From Rossellomorea aquimaris (GTDB lineage: Bacteria > Bacillota > Bacilli > Bacillales > Bacillaceae_B), in the NCBI RefSeq assembly GCF_020171925.1, contig NZ_JAIVAR010000007.1:62001-126000 (forward strand): 64,000 nt of DNA. The letters are read 5' to 3'. Position 1 is the first letter of the stretch. Every line of letters begins with the position of its first letter. The position numbers and the translations under genes are program-made. The notes under the pieces were generated by a model. That model was not told where the DNA came from. It worked only from the letters and a program-made list of their open reading frames with translations, and ran no database searches. Positions 43,907 through 54,695 of this stretch are shown here, piece by piece.

Positions 43907-45625
43907 ATGAAAGTGGAAGCGCTACCAGTCACAAAGGGGAATTACAATCTGGAAAGCTACGAGAATACGTATGGTTCTTTTGATTGGAAGGACGTCGAGA
44001 AGGAATTCTCATGGTCTGAAACAGGGCGGGTCAATTTAGCATATGAGGCGATTGACCGTCATGCAGAATCATTCCGGAAAAACAAAGTCGCCCTTTATTA
44101 TCGGGATCCTGGACGTGATGAAAAATATACGTTCACCGATATGAAGAAATGTTCCAATAAGGCGGGGAACGTACTTAAGCAGTACGGTGATGTGGAAAAA
44201 GGGGACCGTGTGTTCATCTTTATGCCAAGGTCACCCGAGTTGTACTTCTCGATTCTTGGAGCGGTGAAGCTTGGTGCGATTGTTGGCCCTCTATTCGAAG
44301 CATTCATGGAAGGTGCTGTTCGTGATCGCCTGGAGGATAGCGAAGCAAAGGTACTGATTACGACTCCTGAACTGCTTGACCGTGTCCCTGTAAGCGAACT
44401 GCCTCATCTTAAACATGTATTCCTGATCGGGGACAATGTGAAAGAAGATGATGTCCATGTTGACTTCAATGCAAAGTTCAAAGAAGCCAGTGATAAGCTC
44501 GCGATTGAGTGGGTGGACCGGAATGACGGTCTGATCCTGCATTATACGTCTGGTTCGACAGGCAAGCCTAAGGGTGTATTGCATGTTCATAATGCAATGC
44601 TTCAACACTATCAAACTTCCAAATGGGTGCTCGACCTCAAGGAGGAAGATGTATACTGGTGTACGGCAGACCCTGGGTGGGTGACGGGAACTTCATACGG
44701 AATCTTCGGGCCTTGGCTGACAGGTACATCAAATGTCATTGTCGGAGGCCGTTTCAAGCCGGAGAACTGGTATAAAACGATTGAAGATTACGGTGTGACC
44801 GTGTGGTACAGTGCCCCGACCGCTTTCAGAATGCTGATGGGTGCCGGCGATGAGGTCGTGAAACAGTTCGACCTAAGCTCCCTTCGCCATATCCTGAGCG
44901 TGGGAGAGCCGCTTAATCCTGAAGTCGTACGTTGGGGAATGAAGGTCTTCAACTTACGTATTCATGATACGTGGTGGATGACTGAAACAGGAGGACAGTT
45001 AATCTGTAACTATCCTTGTATGGAAATCAAGCCTGGATCGATGGGGAAACCTTTCCCGGGAGTGAAGGCTGCGATCGTCGATGATCAGGGGAATGAGCTC
45101 CCTCCGAACCGGATGGGGAACCTGGCCATCAAAAAGGGATGGCCGTCCATGATGAACCAAATCTGGAATAACCCGCAGAAGTATGAGTCTTACTTCATGC
45201 CTGGTGATTGGTATGTATCGGGGGATTCTGCTTATATGGACGAGGATGGCTACTTCTGGTTCCAGGGCCGCGTCGATGATGTGATCATGACATCCGGTGA
45301 ACGTGTCGGTCCATTCGAGGTGGAGAGTAAGCTTGTTGAGCACCCTGCAGTCGCTGAAGCCGGTGTCATCGGGAAACCTGATCCTGTACGCGGTGAAATC
45401 ATCAAGGCGTTCATCGCACTTCGTGACGGGTATGAAGTGACAGACGAGCTGAAAGAGGAAATCCGCTTGTTTGTCAAAAAAGGTTTGGCCGCACATGCCG
45501 CTCCACGTGAAATCGAATTCCGGGATAAACTTCCAAAAACACGAAGCGGTAAAATCATGCGTCGTGTCCTGAAGGCTTGGGAGCTTGATTTACCTACTGG
45601 TGATTTGAGTACGATGGAAGATTGA
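43907..45625 (+). CDS. acsA: Acetyl-coenzyme A synthetase
   Basis: Activates acetate to acetyl-CoA through acetyl-AMP. The adenylate-forming signature YTSGSTGKPKG starts at Tyr213, with WWMTETGGQLI, YFWFQGRVDDVIMTSGERVGP and the C-terminal PKTRSGKIMRRVL. The acylation-target lysine in SGKIMRR falls at residue 549, the same number as in B. subtilis AcsA. 572 residues. AAGGGGGATTCGG precedes the ATG. Divergent acuABC provides its reversible acetylation. Confidence 0.96.
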   Translation: MKVEALPVTKGNYNLESYENTYGSFDWKDVEKEFSWSETGRVNLAYEAIDRHAESFRKNKVALYYRDPGRDEKYTFTDMKKCSNKAGNVLKQYGDVEKGDRVFIFMPRSPELYFSILGAVKLGAIVGPLFEAFMEGAVRDRLEDSEAKVLITTPELLDRVPVSELPHLKHVFLIGDNVKEDDVHVDFNAKFKEASDKLAIEWVDRNDGLILHYTSGSTGKPKGVLHVHNAMLQHYQTSKWVLDLKEEDVYWCTADPGWVTGTSYGIFGPWLTGTSNVIVGGRFKPENWYKTIEDYGVTVWYSAPTAFRMLMGAGDEVVKQFDLSSLRHILSVGEPLNPEVVRWGMKVFNLRIHDTWWMTETGGQLICNYPCMEIKPGSMGKPFPGVKAAIVDDQGNELPPNRMGNLAIKKGWPSMMNQIWNNPQKYESYFMPGDWYVSGDSAYMDEDGYFWFQGRVDDVIMTSGERVGPFEVESKLVEHPAVAEAGVIGKPDPVRGEIIKAFIALRDGYEVTDELKEEIRLFVKKGLAAHAAPREIEFRDKLPKTRSGKIMRRVLKAWELDLPTGDLSTMED

Positions 45626-45628
45626 TAC

Positions 45629-45668
45629 AAAAAAAATCCCTGTCCTATTGGATGGGGATTTTTTTTGT
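45629..45668 (+). terminator. acsA terminator
   Basis: AAAAAATCCC pairs with GGGGATTTTTT around a loop with TGTCC/GGAT contacts, then Ts. Confidence 0.85.
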
Positions 45669-45702
45669 TCTTAACAAAGAAAAAAGAAACACATAAAAAT
45701 CC

Positions 45703-45830
45703 GCTGATGATTTCCGTGCAAGACTTCGCTTTCCGCGGGTGACCCGTGAGCCTCCTCGGCTTTGCCTGCGGGGTCTCACATTGGCCACTTCTCCCGCAGG
45801 AGTCTTCGACTTGCACTCCAATCATCAGCT
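45703..45830 (-). repeat. 128-bp interspersed inverted-repeat element, intact inverted copy
   Basis: End arms GCTGATGATT and AATCATCAGC pair perfectly. Read on the minus strand it matches 37982–38109 through the core (GGAGTGCAAG…ACTCCTGCGGGAGAAG…CCCCGCAGGCAAAGCCGAGG), with the arms changed on both sides together. Confidence 0.9.
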
Positions 45831-45871
45831 AGAACTATTTAAGAATATAATTTGGTTAACTATATCCAAAC

Positions 45872-45902
45872 AAAACGGACAAACGATCGTTTGCCCGTTT
45901 TT
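45872..45902. terminator. Terminator of the class A PBP gene
   Basis: A near-perfect palindrome around ACGATCGT: AAAACGG-A-CAAACG pairs with CGTTTG-C-CCGTTTT, just beyond the minus-strand stop. Confidence 0.75.
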
Positions 45903-45908
45903 AAGAAA

Positions 45909-48851
45909 TTATTCTGTCGGTTCTGCAGGTTCAGCAGGAGGTTCTGTTCCTCCATCTCCATCTCCGTCCCCATTGCCATCTCCGCCACCGCCATCGGCAG
46001 GTGGTGGATCATCTGGTTTGTCTGGTTTAGGAGGCTTTGGATCTGTCGGTTTATCCCCGCCTGGAGGCTTTGGCTCAGGTTTCGGTTCAGGCTTTTCAGG
46101 CTTCGGTTCCGGTTTACCGATTTGAACCGTGTTCGACGGTGAGGATTCTTTTCCGGCTACATCGACAGCCTTTACGAAATATTCACCGTTGCCAACTGAA
46201 ACGGAGTAGTTATCGCCGGATTTGACGCTTCCTACTTTGCTGCCGGATTTGGAATAGACCCGGTAGCCGACCACATCGCCACTTCCAGAAGGAGTCCATG
46301 TGATTTTATTTCCGTTTGCGGACGCTTTAACCGTCCCTGGTGCCGCACCATCATCGGAGATTTTATTCTCCGCAATCAGTACATTCTTGTATCGCTCATC
46401 ATCTTGAGGAATCAATTTGGATGCATCCCCTGCAACCTTACCGAATACATTCTTCACGAAATCAGGGTTAAGGATGACCCCTGGCTGTGAGAACTCTTCC
46501 GGTGTATTAGGAAGAGCCAGATATTTCTTTCCGTTGACCATGACGTAACGGCTCATCAATAAGCTGTCATCCGTTTTGGTCGGAACATATTTGGCATTGA
46601 ACAGGTCACTCTTCACAAGTCCGGCTTTCGTACAAGCTTCTGAAGGAAGCAGACCGGAGATGGAACAGAATGAACGGCGCACGATGCCGCCCGGCTCTTT
46701 AAATGAGCCTGCCGGATCAATCAAGTCCGGTGCAAGGTCCCTTGTATCATTCAAAAGGTATGACCATAGGCGGATGTTCCTTAGCCCATAATGGCCGAAT
46801 TGTGCCCGGGAAGCTGGCGTATTCAAATCGGACGGCGTATCGTAACCGAACCAGGTCCCGAAGGTGATGCTAGGATTGGAAGCGACAAACCAGTGGTCCT
46901 TATAATCCTGGGAAGTCCCTGATTTACCGGCCCAGTCGGATGAGAAGTTCAGGAATGTTTTCGCATAACGCCCTGTTCCCCTCGAATGGTCAAGTGTGTC
47001 ACGCATCATATCAAGAGTCAGATATGCAGTCTGTGGACTATACACATCAACCGGTTCTGATTTATGTTGGAAGACTACGTTTCCATCTTGATCGACGATC
47101 TTCTCGATCATATAAGCATCGATGAATTTACCACCGTTGGCGAACGTCGTGTAGGCATTGACGTTTTCTTCGACCGAGACACCTTGGGTCGTTGCACCAA
47201 GGGTGAGGGATAAGTTGTTATCCACCCGGCCAAGTCTGGCAAAGTCCATTTTCATCAGGAATTCGTTGAAGGGATTCCTGTCATAAATATTTGCATAGGT
47301 TCTGACAGCAGGCAGGTTCAAGGACTCTGCAAGTGCCAGTCGTGCTGGATATAACCCTCGTTCTTTAAGTGAATAGTTCTGAGGTGTCCATCCATTGATG
47401 TTCAATTCCACGTCAGGAATCGGAGAACCTGGTGAGATATAACCGTATTCCAATGCTGGTGCATAGGCAAGGAGCGGTTTCATTGTGGAACCATTCGATC
47501 GGTAGGACGAAGTGGCATGATTCAGCTGTTCGGTCTTGAAGTTACGTCCACCGATGAAGCTTATGATTCTACCAGATTTGTTCTCTATCATAATGGCACC
47601 GACTTGGACCGGTTCTTCCACTTGCACTTCTTCTCCGGTTTCATCATCGGTCTTTGTTACGGTCTTAGGAGGGCCGTACATGTTATAGGCGTCTTTCGTC
47701 TTCTGCATTTGATCATAAATCTTCTTGTTTATCGTCGAATGAATTTCATAACCGCTTTGACGAACGTTACGGTCCGCAAGTGTATGGTATTTCTCTTGAA
47801 GTTCATCATTATTCACAAGATCCTCTTTAGAGATCCCGTCTTTCTTTGCAAGGACCTCTGTCATGATCGAGATGGCCCTGCTTTCGAGTTCGGCTGTCAA
47901 CCATGGATATTCTTCGTTCGGAGAAGCTTTCGGCTCGATGAAATCTTTCGTTAAATCGTAGGCGACAGCATCTTCGTACTCTTTATCCGTGATATAACCT
48001 TCTCGGTGCATACGGTATAGTACGGTATTTTTTCGTGTCATTCCGGGTTCAAGATTTTCTTTCAGCTCTCCATTGTTCTTGAACGGAGTGTAGCTGAAAG
48101 GTGCCTGAGGCAGTCCCGCTATGAATGCAGCCTGAGGCAGTGTAAGATCTTTTGCATTGACTCCGAAAATCCCTTTTGCAGCGGATTGAACCCCGCCTAT
48201 GTTTCGTCCGGAGGAATTTCGTCCGAGTGTAGCGACGTTCAGGTAGGCTTCAAGAATTTCGTCCTTTTCGAAGAAGCGTTCCAAACGCAAGGCAAGGAGG
48301 ATCTCCTTCGCTTTCCTTTCAAAGGAAACTTCATTCGTCAGGATTTGGTTCTTGATGAGCTGCTGAGTAAGCGTGCTTCCGCCGGATTGAGTGGAGGCAT
48401 TGGTGAATTCCTGCAGTACCGCACGCATGATTGCTTTCGGAACGACACCATTGTGTTCGTTGAAGTACTCGTCTTCAGTGGCGATGACTGCATTTTGAAG
48501 ATATTCGGAAACATTTTCAAGTTTCACTTCTTCACGTTCGAGGTCCGTCCTCAGTTTGCCGAGATAGACATCATCGGCGAAATAGAGCTGCGACGTTTCC
48601 TCATAGTTGTAGATGTCCTTTTTCATTTGATCGTATGGTCGGATCGGTTCTTCCTTTACCAAGGAAGCGAAGTAACCGGCACCCACTCCGCCGGCAAAAG
48701 CGGTACCGAGGACCAAGATGACCGCGGTTACCAGTGCGAGGTTCCAAAATACCCCATATGTAATTCTTGCACGTTTCTGTACTTTGGTATTTGTAAAGAA
48801 CCTGATGACAGGATCTAATCGTTCAAGTAATTTGTTCCACGTTTCTCTCAT
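45909..48851 (-). CDS. Class A penicillin-binding protein, PBP1A type, with FN3 and acidic tail
   Basis: Bifunctional peptidoglycan glycosyltransferase/transpeptidase outside the membrane. The cytoplasmic head and single membrane helix lie at about 33–60. The glycosyltransferase domain has ATEDEYFNEHNGV with the catalytic Glu, and STLTQQLIKNQ. The transpeptidase has SNGSTMKPLLAYAP (SxxK serine), then SLN, then the KSGTSQ box. A fibronectin type III-like domain (about 830–905) follows, and the last 70 residues are Pro/Lys/Glu repeats, a Gly/Asp run and a PAEPAEPTE end. 980 residues. ATG 48851 follows GGGGAGTG. B. subtilis PonA is the closest concept; the symbol is left open because several paralogs exist. 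Confidence 0.9.
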   Translation of the reverse strand: MRETWNKLLERLDPVIRFFTNTKVQKRARITYGVFWNLALVTAVILVLGTAFAGGVGAGYFASLVKEEPIRPYDQMKKDIYNYEETSQLYFADDVYLGKLRTDLEREEVKLENVSEYLQNAVIATEDEYFNEHNGVVPKAIMRAVLQEFTNASTQSGGSTLTQQLIKNQILTNEVSFERKAKEILLALRLERFFEKDEILEAYLNVATLGRNSSGRNIGGVQSAAKGIFGVNAKDLTLPQAAFIAGLPQAPFSYTPFKNNGELKENLEPGMTRKNTVLYRMHREGYITDKEYEDAVAYDLTKDFIEPKASPNEEYPWLTAELESRAISIMTEVLAKKDGISKEDLVNNDELQEKYHTLADRNVRQSGYEIHSTINKKIYDQMQKTKDAYNMYGPPKTVTKTDDETGEEVQVEEPVQVGAIMIENKSGRIISFIGGRNFKTEQLNHATSSYRSNGSTMKPLLAYAPALEYGYISPGSPIPDVELNINGWTPQNYSLKERGLYPARLALAESLNLPAVRTYANIYDRNPFNEFLMKMDFARLGRVDNNLSLTLGATTQGVSVEENVNAYTTFANGGKFIDAYMIEKIVDQDGNVVFQHKSEPVDVYSPQTAYLTLDMMRDTLDHSRGTGRYAKTFLNFSSDWAGKSGTSQDYKDHWFVASNPSITFGTWFGYDTPSDLNTPASRAQFGHYGLRNIRLWSYLLNDTRDLAPDLIDPAGSFKEPGGIVRRSFCSISGLLPSEACTKAGLVKSDLFNAKYVPTKTDDSLLMSRYVMVNGKKYLALPNTPEEFSQPGVILNPDFVKNVFGKVAGDASKLIPQDDERYKNVLIAENKISDDGAAPGTVKASANGNKITWTPSGSGDVVGYRVYSKSGSKVGSVKSGDNYSVSVGNGEYFVKAVDVAGKESSPSNTVQIGKPEPKPEKPEPKPEPKPPGGDKPTDPKPPKPDKPDDPPPADGGGGDGNGDGDGDGGTEPPAEPAEPTE

Positions 48852-48955
48852 ATTTTCACTCCCCCTAGAACATTCCTATTATAGCATATCTGCTGGAAGC
48901 TGTCGTAAAAAGTCAAATAAAAAGGGTGTTTCTATATAAGATTTTCTTGACATTC

Positions 48956-48984
48956 TTGACTTGTATCGTCCATTATGGTAAAAA
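48956..48984 (+). promoter_or_regulatory. tyrS promoter
   Basis: TTGACT (48956–48961), 17-base spacer, TAAAAA (48979–48984). A nearby TTGACA (48947–48952) is an alternative -35. Confidence 0.5.
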
Positions 48985-49039
48985 CCTAATATAGATAAGT
49001 GTTGATTTATCATTCATTTGACATATAGTTGTTACCGCA

Positions 49040-50575
<1,536 letters not shown>

Positions 50576-50592
50576 AAACGAGTGGTGCATGA

Positions 50593-50637
50593 AACCAGCG
50601 CAATCTCTGTTCGGGGATTGCGCTGGTTGTTTTTTTG
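50593..50637 (+). terminator. tyrS terminator
   Basis: AACCAGCGCAATC (50593–50605) pairs perfectly with GATTGCGCTGGTT (50616–50628), then Ts. Confidence 0.9.
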
Positions 50638-50760
50638 TGCGTTTTTGGTACGATATTGTGCTATTGCTTGTCACAGAGTCTAGGTGTTTAGGATCCGGTG
50701 GTGATGTGGGTGGAAATTGCGGAGAGTAGAAGGGGATGGTCGAGCGGTTTTTTTTGGCAT

Positions 50761-50840
50761 GCACCGGCTTTGGGATAAATCCACCGGAGTTTGAATAATC
50801 GCACCGCTTTCCCTACCAATGCACCAGCCAGCCAACGACT
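50761..50840. repeat. Degenerate 20-bp periodic element in the tyrS–rpsD gap
   Basis: CACC motifs recur at exactly 20-bp steps: 50762 (CACCGG), 50782 (CACCGG), 50802 (CACCGC) and 50822 (CACCAG), each followed by T/A-rich sequence in the first three units. The rest of the 50576–50944 gap holds the two terminators and no gene. Confidence 0.45.
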
Positions 50841-50896
50841 CACTATCCACGACCATCTCAAACAAGCGTCCCAATCCAAAAAACACCACCCAGAAA

Positions 50897-50930
50897 AACA
50901 AAAAAACCCTGCCCATAAAGAGCAGAGTTT
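50897..50930 (-). terminator. rpsD terminator
   Basis: On the minus strand AAACTCTGC (50930–50922) pairs with GCAGGGTTT (50912–50904), one mismatch, then a T run. Confidence 0.75.
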
Positions 50931-50944
50931 CTTCTTCACAAAGA

Positions 50945-51547
50945 TTAACGAGAGTAGAACTCAACGATAAGAGCTTCGTTAATTTCAGCTGGTAATTCAG
51001 AACGCTCAGGAACGCGAGTGAAAGTACCTTCAAGCTTGTCAGCATCGAAAGTCAAGAATTCAGGAACAAAGCTGTTCACTTCAAGAGCTTCTTTGATGAT
51101 GTCAAGGTTGCGTGACTTTTCACGAACTGAGATCGTTTGTCCAGGTTGTACGCGGAAAGATGGGATATCTACGCGAGATCCATTAACCGTTACGTGACCG
51201 TGGTTAACAAGCTGACGAGCTTGACGGCGAGTACGCGCAAGACCTAAACGATAAACAACGTTATCTAGACGAGACTCAAGTAAAGCCATGAAGTTTTCAC
51301 CGTGTTTACCTTGTAATTTGCCAGCTTGGTCAAATAGGTTACGGAATTGACGTTCAGTTACTCCGTACATGTGACGAAGTTTTTGCTTTTCTTGAAGTTG
51401 TAAACCGTATTCAGAGATTTTCTTGCGTTGGTTAGGACCATGAGGACCTGGAGCGTAAGGACGCTTTTCTAATTCTTTACCCGTACCGCTTAGAGAGATT
51501 CCAAGACGACGAGATAATTTCCAACTTGGACCAGTATAACGAGCCAT
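50945..51547 (-). CDS. rpsD: 30S ribosomal protein S4
   Basis: Primary 16S rRNA-binding ribosomal protein and, in Bacillus, repressor of its own mRNA. N-terminal [26 protein letters not shown]4 RNA-binding domain [36 protein letters not shown]. 200 residues, exactly as B. subtilis S4. The start ATG 51547 has AAAGGAGGAG upstream. Monocistronic with its own promoter and long leader. Confidence 0.97.
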   Translation of the reverse strand: MARYTGPSWKLSRRLGISLSGTGKELEKRPYAPGPHGPNQRKKISEYGLQLQEKQKLRHMYGVTERQFRNLFDQAGKLQGKHGENFMALLESRLDNVVYRLGLARTRRQARQLVNHGHVTVNGSRVDIPSFRVQPGQTISVREKSRNLDIIKEALEVNSFVPEFLTFDADKLEGTFTRVPERSELPAEINEALIVEFYSR

Positions 51548-51733
51548 GAGAGACTCCTCCTTTATTGTTTTTATTTTGTTGTAAAATAAAAACACCTGTG
51601 AATTAACAATTATGAGTATTTTGTTTTCATGTACCTTCGCCCTAGCAGCAGAGGGTTACAAGATACACCTCAACAAAAAGAGGAACAAAATACAGTCATA
51701 AAGGCTTCACTGAAGCTGCATTATTTTACACAA
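51548..51733 (-). promoter_or_regulatory. rpsD leader, likely S4 autoregulatory region
   Basis: About 185 bases of untranslated leader between promoter and ATG. It contains local pairings such as TGTTCCTCTTTTTGTTGAGG and the CCCTCTGCTGCTAGGGCGAAGG segment. B. subtilis rpsD is repressed by S4 binding a leader pseudoknot; position and length fit. The fold was not checked in detail. Confidence 0.5.
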
Positions 51734-51739
51734 AGAACA

Positions 51740-51768
51740 TTATATGATGTAGAAGAATAGAAGTCAAG
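51740..51768 (-). promoter_or_regulatory. rpsD promoter
   Basis: On the minus strand TTGACT (51768–51763), 17-base spacer, TATAAT (51745–51740): a near-consensus strong SigA promoter. Confidence 0.8.
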
Positions 51769-52054
51769 GAGATATGAGCAGTTTCTATTGAAACCGGGTG
51801 GAGAACAAAGATCGCTCGTAAGACTCAATTTTAGCAGGAGCTTGCAGGATGTGTAAAATCTGATGAAAATCTGAACCATTCGAAAACCTGGCTGCACCGC
51901 ACTCCGTCTAATATAATGTGCCGTGAACGAACATGGTGATAGAGAGACTCAACATGAATTTGACCGCATTTTGCACTAAATAATTCCATCCGGAATCGTC
52001 CTTCAGTCTTTTCCTATGATATAATGAAGGATGGTAAATAAGTTAGTCGGGTGA
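51769..52054. other. Intergenic region ahead of the membrane protein gene
   Basis: 286 bases with no convincing open frame or hairpin. A TATAAT-like sequence near 51909–51915 (CTAATATAATG) may be a promoter -10 for the downstream pair, but the -35 is unclear. Confidence 0.35.
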
Positions 52055-52645
52055 ATGTTTTTGAAAGAATCGAAGCGTGAAAGGTACATACGATTTTTAT
52101 TGATTTTGTCTTGTTTGTTTGTAGTTGTCATCGGTTATGTTTTATCGTCCCCAGAGGAAACGGAGGATGCCCCACTCATGTCCGCGCAAGTACTAAAACA
52201 ACAGGATAAAAATCAGAACGCTGTTGTTGCGGTCTCTAAAAATAGTGGAAATCGACCGATCCTCGTCATTTATGAAGTGGAGAAAGAACGTGAGTATCAC
52301 TTTAGCGCACTTCACAGTGTGGCGCTGAAAGAACAAATACAGGAAATGAAAATAAATGCCGACGGAGATGGACTTTGGGTGAGGATCGGCCAGGAACGCT
52401 GGGTCCTTTTTTCGAATGAACTTGAAGTGCAAAAGAACAAGGGGGAGCCCTCGTTTACCCATTCCACCCGTCAGTCATTTCAATACGAAGAAACAAGCAA
52501 GTCCGTGATAATCGATGATGGGCATCGGATGACCCTGGACCTTTCCGGGAAAGTAAAGCCGCTCGAGATCCATCGGCTTTCTGCAAATGGCTCTTTATGG
52601 CTCATCGTATACAAGGACGATGTGGTCCTTGCAAAATCACGCTGA
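52055..52645 (+). CDS. Membrane-anchored unknown protein upstream of dgcP
   Basis: 196 residues (or 194 from TTG 52061, better spaced from CGGGTG). One N-terminal membrane helix (about 12–32, FLLILSCLFVVVIGYVLSS) with a basic start, so the remaining 160 residues lie outside. The outer part is beta-rich with repeated short strands (ILVIYEVEKEREYHFSAL, DGLWVRIGQERWVLFSNE), possibly a small propeller-like or WD-type fold; no motif recognised. Ends 39 bases before dgcP, so likely co-transcribed and perhaps functionally linked to cyclic-di-GMP signalling. Confidence 0.7.
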   Translation: MFLKESKRERYIRFLLILSCLFVVVIGYVLSSPEETEDAPLMSAQVLKQQDKNQNAVVAVSKNSGNRPILVIYEVEKEREYHFSALHSVALKEQIQEMKINADGDGLWVRIGQERWVLFSNELEVQKNKGEPSFTHSTRQSFQYEETSKSVIIDDGHRMTLDLSGKVKPLEIHRLSANGSLWLIVYKDDVVLAKSR

Positions 52646-52684
52646 ACGAAAGATACATAAACCTCTTAAGGTACGGGTGAGATA

Positions 52685-54517
52685 ATGACCATTCTAACTG
52701 ATCGTTTACATCTTTATAAATCTAAATTATTTGATCATATCCTGGAAGATTCCCGCGGGTCACAACAATCCTTTACGTTTCATTCATGGCTCATCTTGCT
52801 CGAGGAGAGTATCGAAATCGATAAAGCCCTGTTGTATGTAAGAAGAAATGGCCAATATTGTTTATTGGAATCGCACGGACGTGAGGGGGGGCCGACTGTG
52901 GGTCCACACTTCGCCGGAAGCTTCATGGATACTCCTTATTATTCAATTGACCGTGGTGGTGCTTTCTGCCAATCAGGCTTTTTGTTCCAAAAAGACGACG
53001 TGGAAGCTTATGTCTTGATCCTTGAAGGGAATAAGGGGACTGTATCGGTTGATGCCGACTGGCTTTCGGGATTTTGGGAAGCAAGCAATCAGTACCTCAC
53101 TCATTTATGGAAGATACAGGAAATATATGAAGAAGAACGTCGTTATCGGGAATTATTCAAGGTGACGGAAGTGTTCCATTCCAATCGTGATGTCCAGACT
53201 TTATTGGTTCAAATCATCGAAACACTGGGTGAGGTGTTCCCTGAGGATTCATTCCAGATCCTTCTATCAAATGATCGGTATGATTTCGGGTCCCTTCCAA
53301 TTAAAGCCTTTGATTTTGAAAGGGCCAATCCATCAGCGATGCAGGCTTTTGTAAATGGAAGCATCGAAGTGGATGAAGATTCGATGCTATATGCACCTTT
53401 AAAGGGAAAGCAGGGGATCTATGGTGTGCTGGAAGTGGGATCAGCTTCTCATACGCTGTTCACTGAACAAAAGATGGAGTTCATCAAACTGCTCGCTTAT
53501 ACCGCTGGTAGTGCCCTTGAAAACGCCAAGCTGTATGAGCAATCAAAACGATTGATCAGTGATTTGCAGTTGATCAATGAAACATCCCATCAATTGAACG
53601 TGAAGTTCCGTCTATCCGACACCCTCCAGTTCCTGAAGCACCAAATTCAGCGTTCATTTCAACCTCATGCCGTAGGGTTCGTATTAAAGGAAAACGGTGT
53701 GTCTGTCATCAATGAAAAAAGCTCAACTTTATTCTTCTCCGAAGAAGGGGCTAAGTACATAGCATACGTTGACGAGCGCTTCGATTTGGAACTGGACTCG
53801 GTGTTTCTCGGGGATGTGCGGGACCGGATCGTGCAGCCTGATTATTTATCACTCATGGCTGTCCCAATGGTGCAAAATGAAGTACTCATCGGTTTTTGTA
53901 TCGTTCTGCATCGGGAGCCTTACATGTTTTCTTTTGATATGTATAAACTTTTGCAGTCATTCATCCATCATTCCGCATTGGCGATAACGAATTCGATTTT
54001 GAGGGAAGAGTTGGAGCAAATGGTCATCACGGATCATATGACGAAATTATACGCACGGCATTATCTGGATGGCAAAATGGAAAAGGCGATGAAAGAAGAT
54101 GAACTTGGGACACTTCTCTTGATCGACATTGATGATTTTAAAGCAGTGAATGATAATTATGGCCATCAAATCGGGGATGAAGTCTTGATCCAGGTCGCTA
54201 ACCTAATCAAGGATAGTCTGGGCGAAAGTGGATTGGCGGCTCGCTGGGGCGGTGAAGAATTGGCAATCTATCTACCTCGGACAGAAAGGGCATCAGGGTT
54301 GGCCATTGCAGAAGGGATCGTAGAGAGGATTGCACACTCCACAAGGCCAAGAGTGACCCTTTCATGCGGTCTTTCTGCATGGGGAAAGCAAGAAGCAACT
54401 GCACCGGAATCAGTCAAGGAATTGGTCAAAAAAGCGGATGAAGCCCTTTATCTCGCAAAGAATCATGGGAAAAACCAAGTGGTGGAGGACACCGACCATC
54501 GCCTCCATCATATATGA
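52685..54517 (+). CDS. dgcP: Diguanylate cyclase DgcP (GAF–GAF–GGDEF)
   Basis: Makes cyclic di-GMP from two GTP. About 450 N-terminal residues contain two GAF-like sensor regions (about 160–290 and 310–440; VFPEDSFQILLSNDRYDF, YAPLKGKQGIYGVLEVGS). The C-terminal GGDEF domain has DHMTKLYARHYLDGKM, IDIDDFKAVNDNYGHQIGDEVL and the active loop RWGGEEL at 520–526, so the site is the active GGEEL form. No membrane helix. Corresponds to B. subtilis YtrP/DgcP. Terminator follows at once. Confidence 0.92.
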   Translation: MTILTDRLHLYKSKLFDHILEDSRGSQQSFTFHSWLILLEESIEIDKALLYVRRNGQYCLLESHGREGGPTVGPHFAGSFMDTPYYSIDRGGAFCQSGFLFQKDDVEAYVLILEGNKGTVSVDADWLSGFWEASNQYLTHLWKIQEIYEEERRYRELFKVTEVFHSNRDVQTLLVQIIETLGEVFPEDSFQILLSNDRYDFGSLPIKAFDFERANPSAMQAFVNGSIEVDEDSMLYAPLKGKQGIYGVLEVGSASHTLFTEQKMEFIKLLAYTAGSALENAKLYEQSKRLISDLQLINETSHQLNVKFRLSDTLQFLKHQIQRSFQPHAVGFVLKENGVSVINEKSSTLFFSEEGAKYIAYVDERFDLELDSVFLGDVRDRIVQPDYLSLMAVPMVQNEVLIGFCIVLHREPYMFSFDMYKLLQSFIHHSALAITNSILREELEQMVITDHMTKLYARHYLDGKMEKAMKEDELGTLLLIDIDDFKAVNDNYGHQIGDEVLIQVANLIKDSLGESGLAARWGGEELAIYLPRTERASGLAIAEGIVERIAHSTRPRVTLSCGLSAWGKQEATAPESVKELVKKADEALYLAKNHGKNQVVEDTDHRLHHI

Positions 54518-54526
54518 ACCAGTTTG

Positions 54527-54550
54527 AACCCGGCAGCTGCCGGGTTTTTT
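54527..54550 (+). terminator. dgcP terminator
   Basis: AACCCGGCAGCTGCCGGGTT perfect palindrome with a T run. Confidence 0.9.
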
Positions 54551-54695
54551 ACATGATGATAGACGAGGCCCTTGTATTTGTTTGGAGATGATTCTTTAAC
54601 ACGTTAATGTAAACGCTTTCTTTTTGGGACTGTTTATCATATTCTAGAATAGTAGAGTGCCAGAATTTAAGGGAATACAATGGGAGGAATACTGG

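Noticed and set aside
45852..46142. Gly/Ser/Pro-rich frames on the plus strand
   Set aside because: They are the antisense of the low-complexity tail of the class A PBP and lack a ribosome site.
48186..48818. A 210-residue plus-strand open frame inside the PBP gene
   Set aside because: It lies fully antisense to the conserved glycosyltransferase domain and has no start signals.
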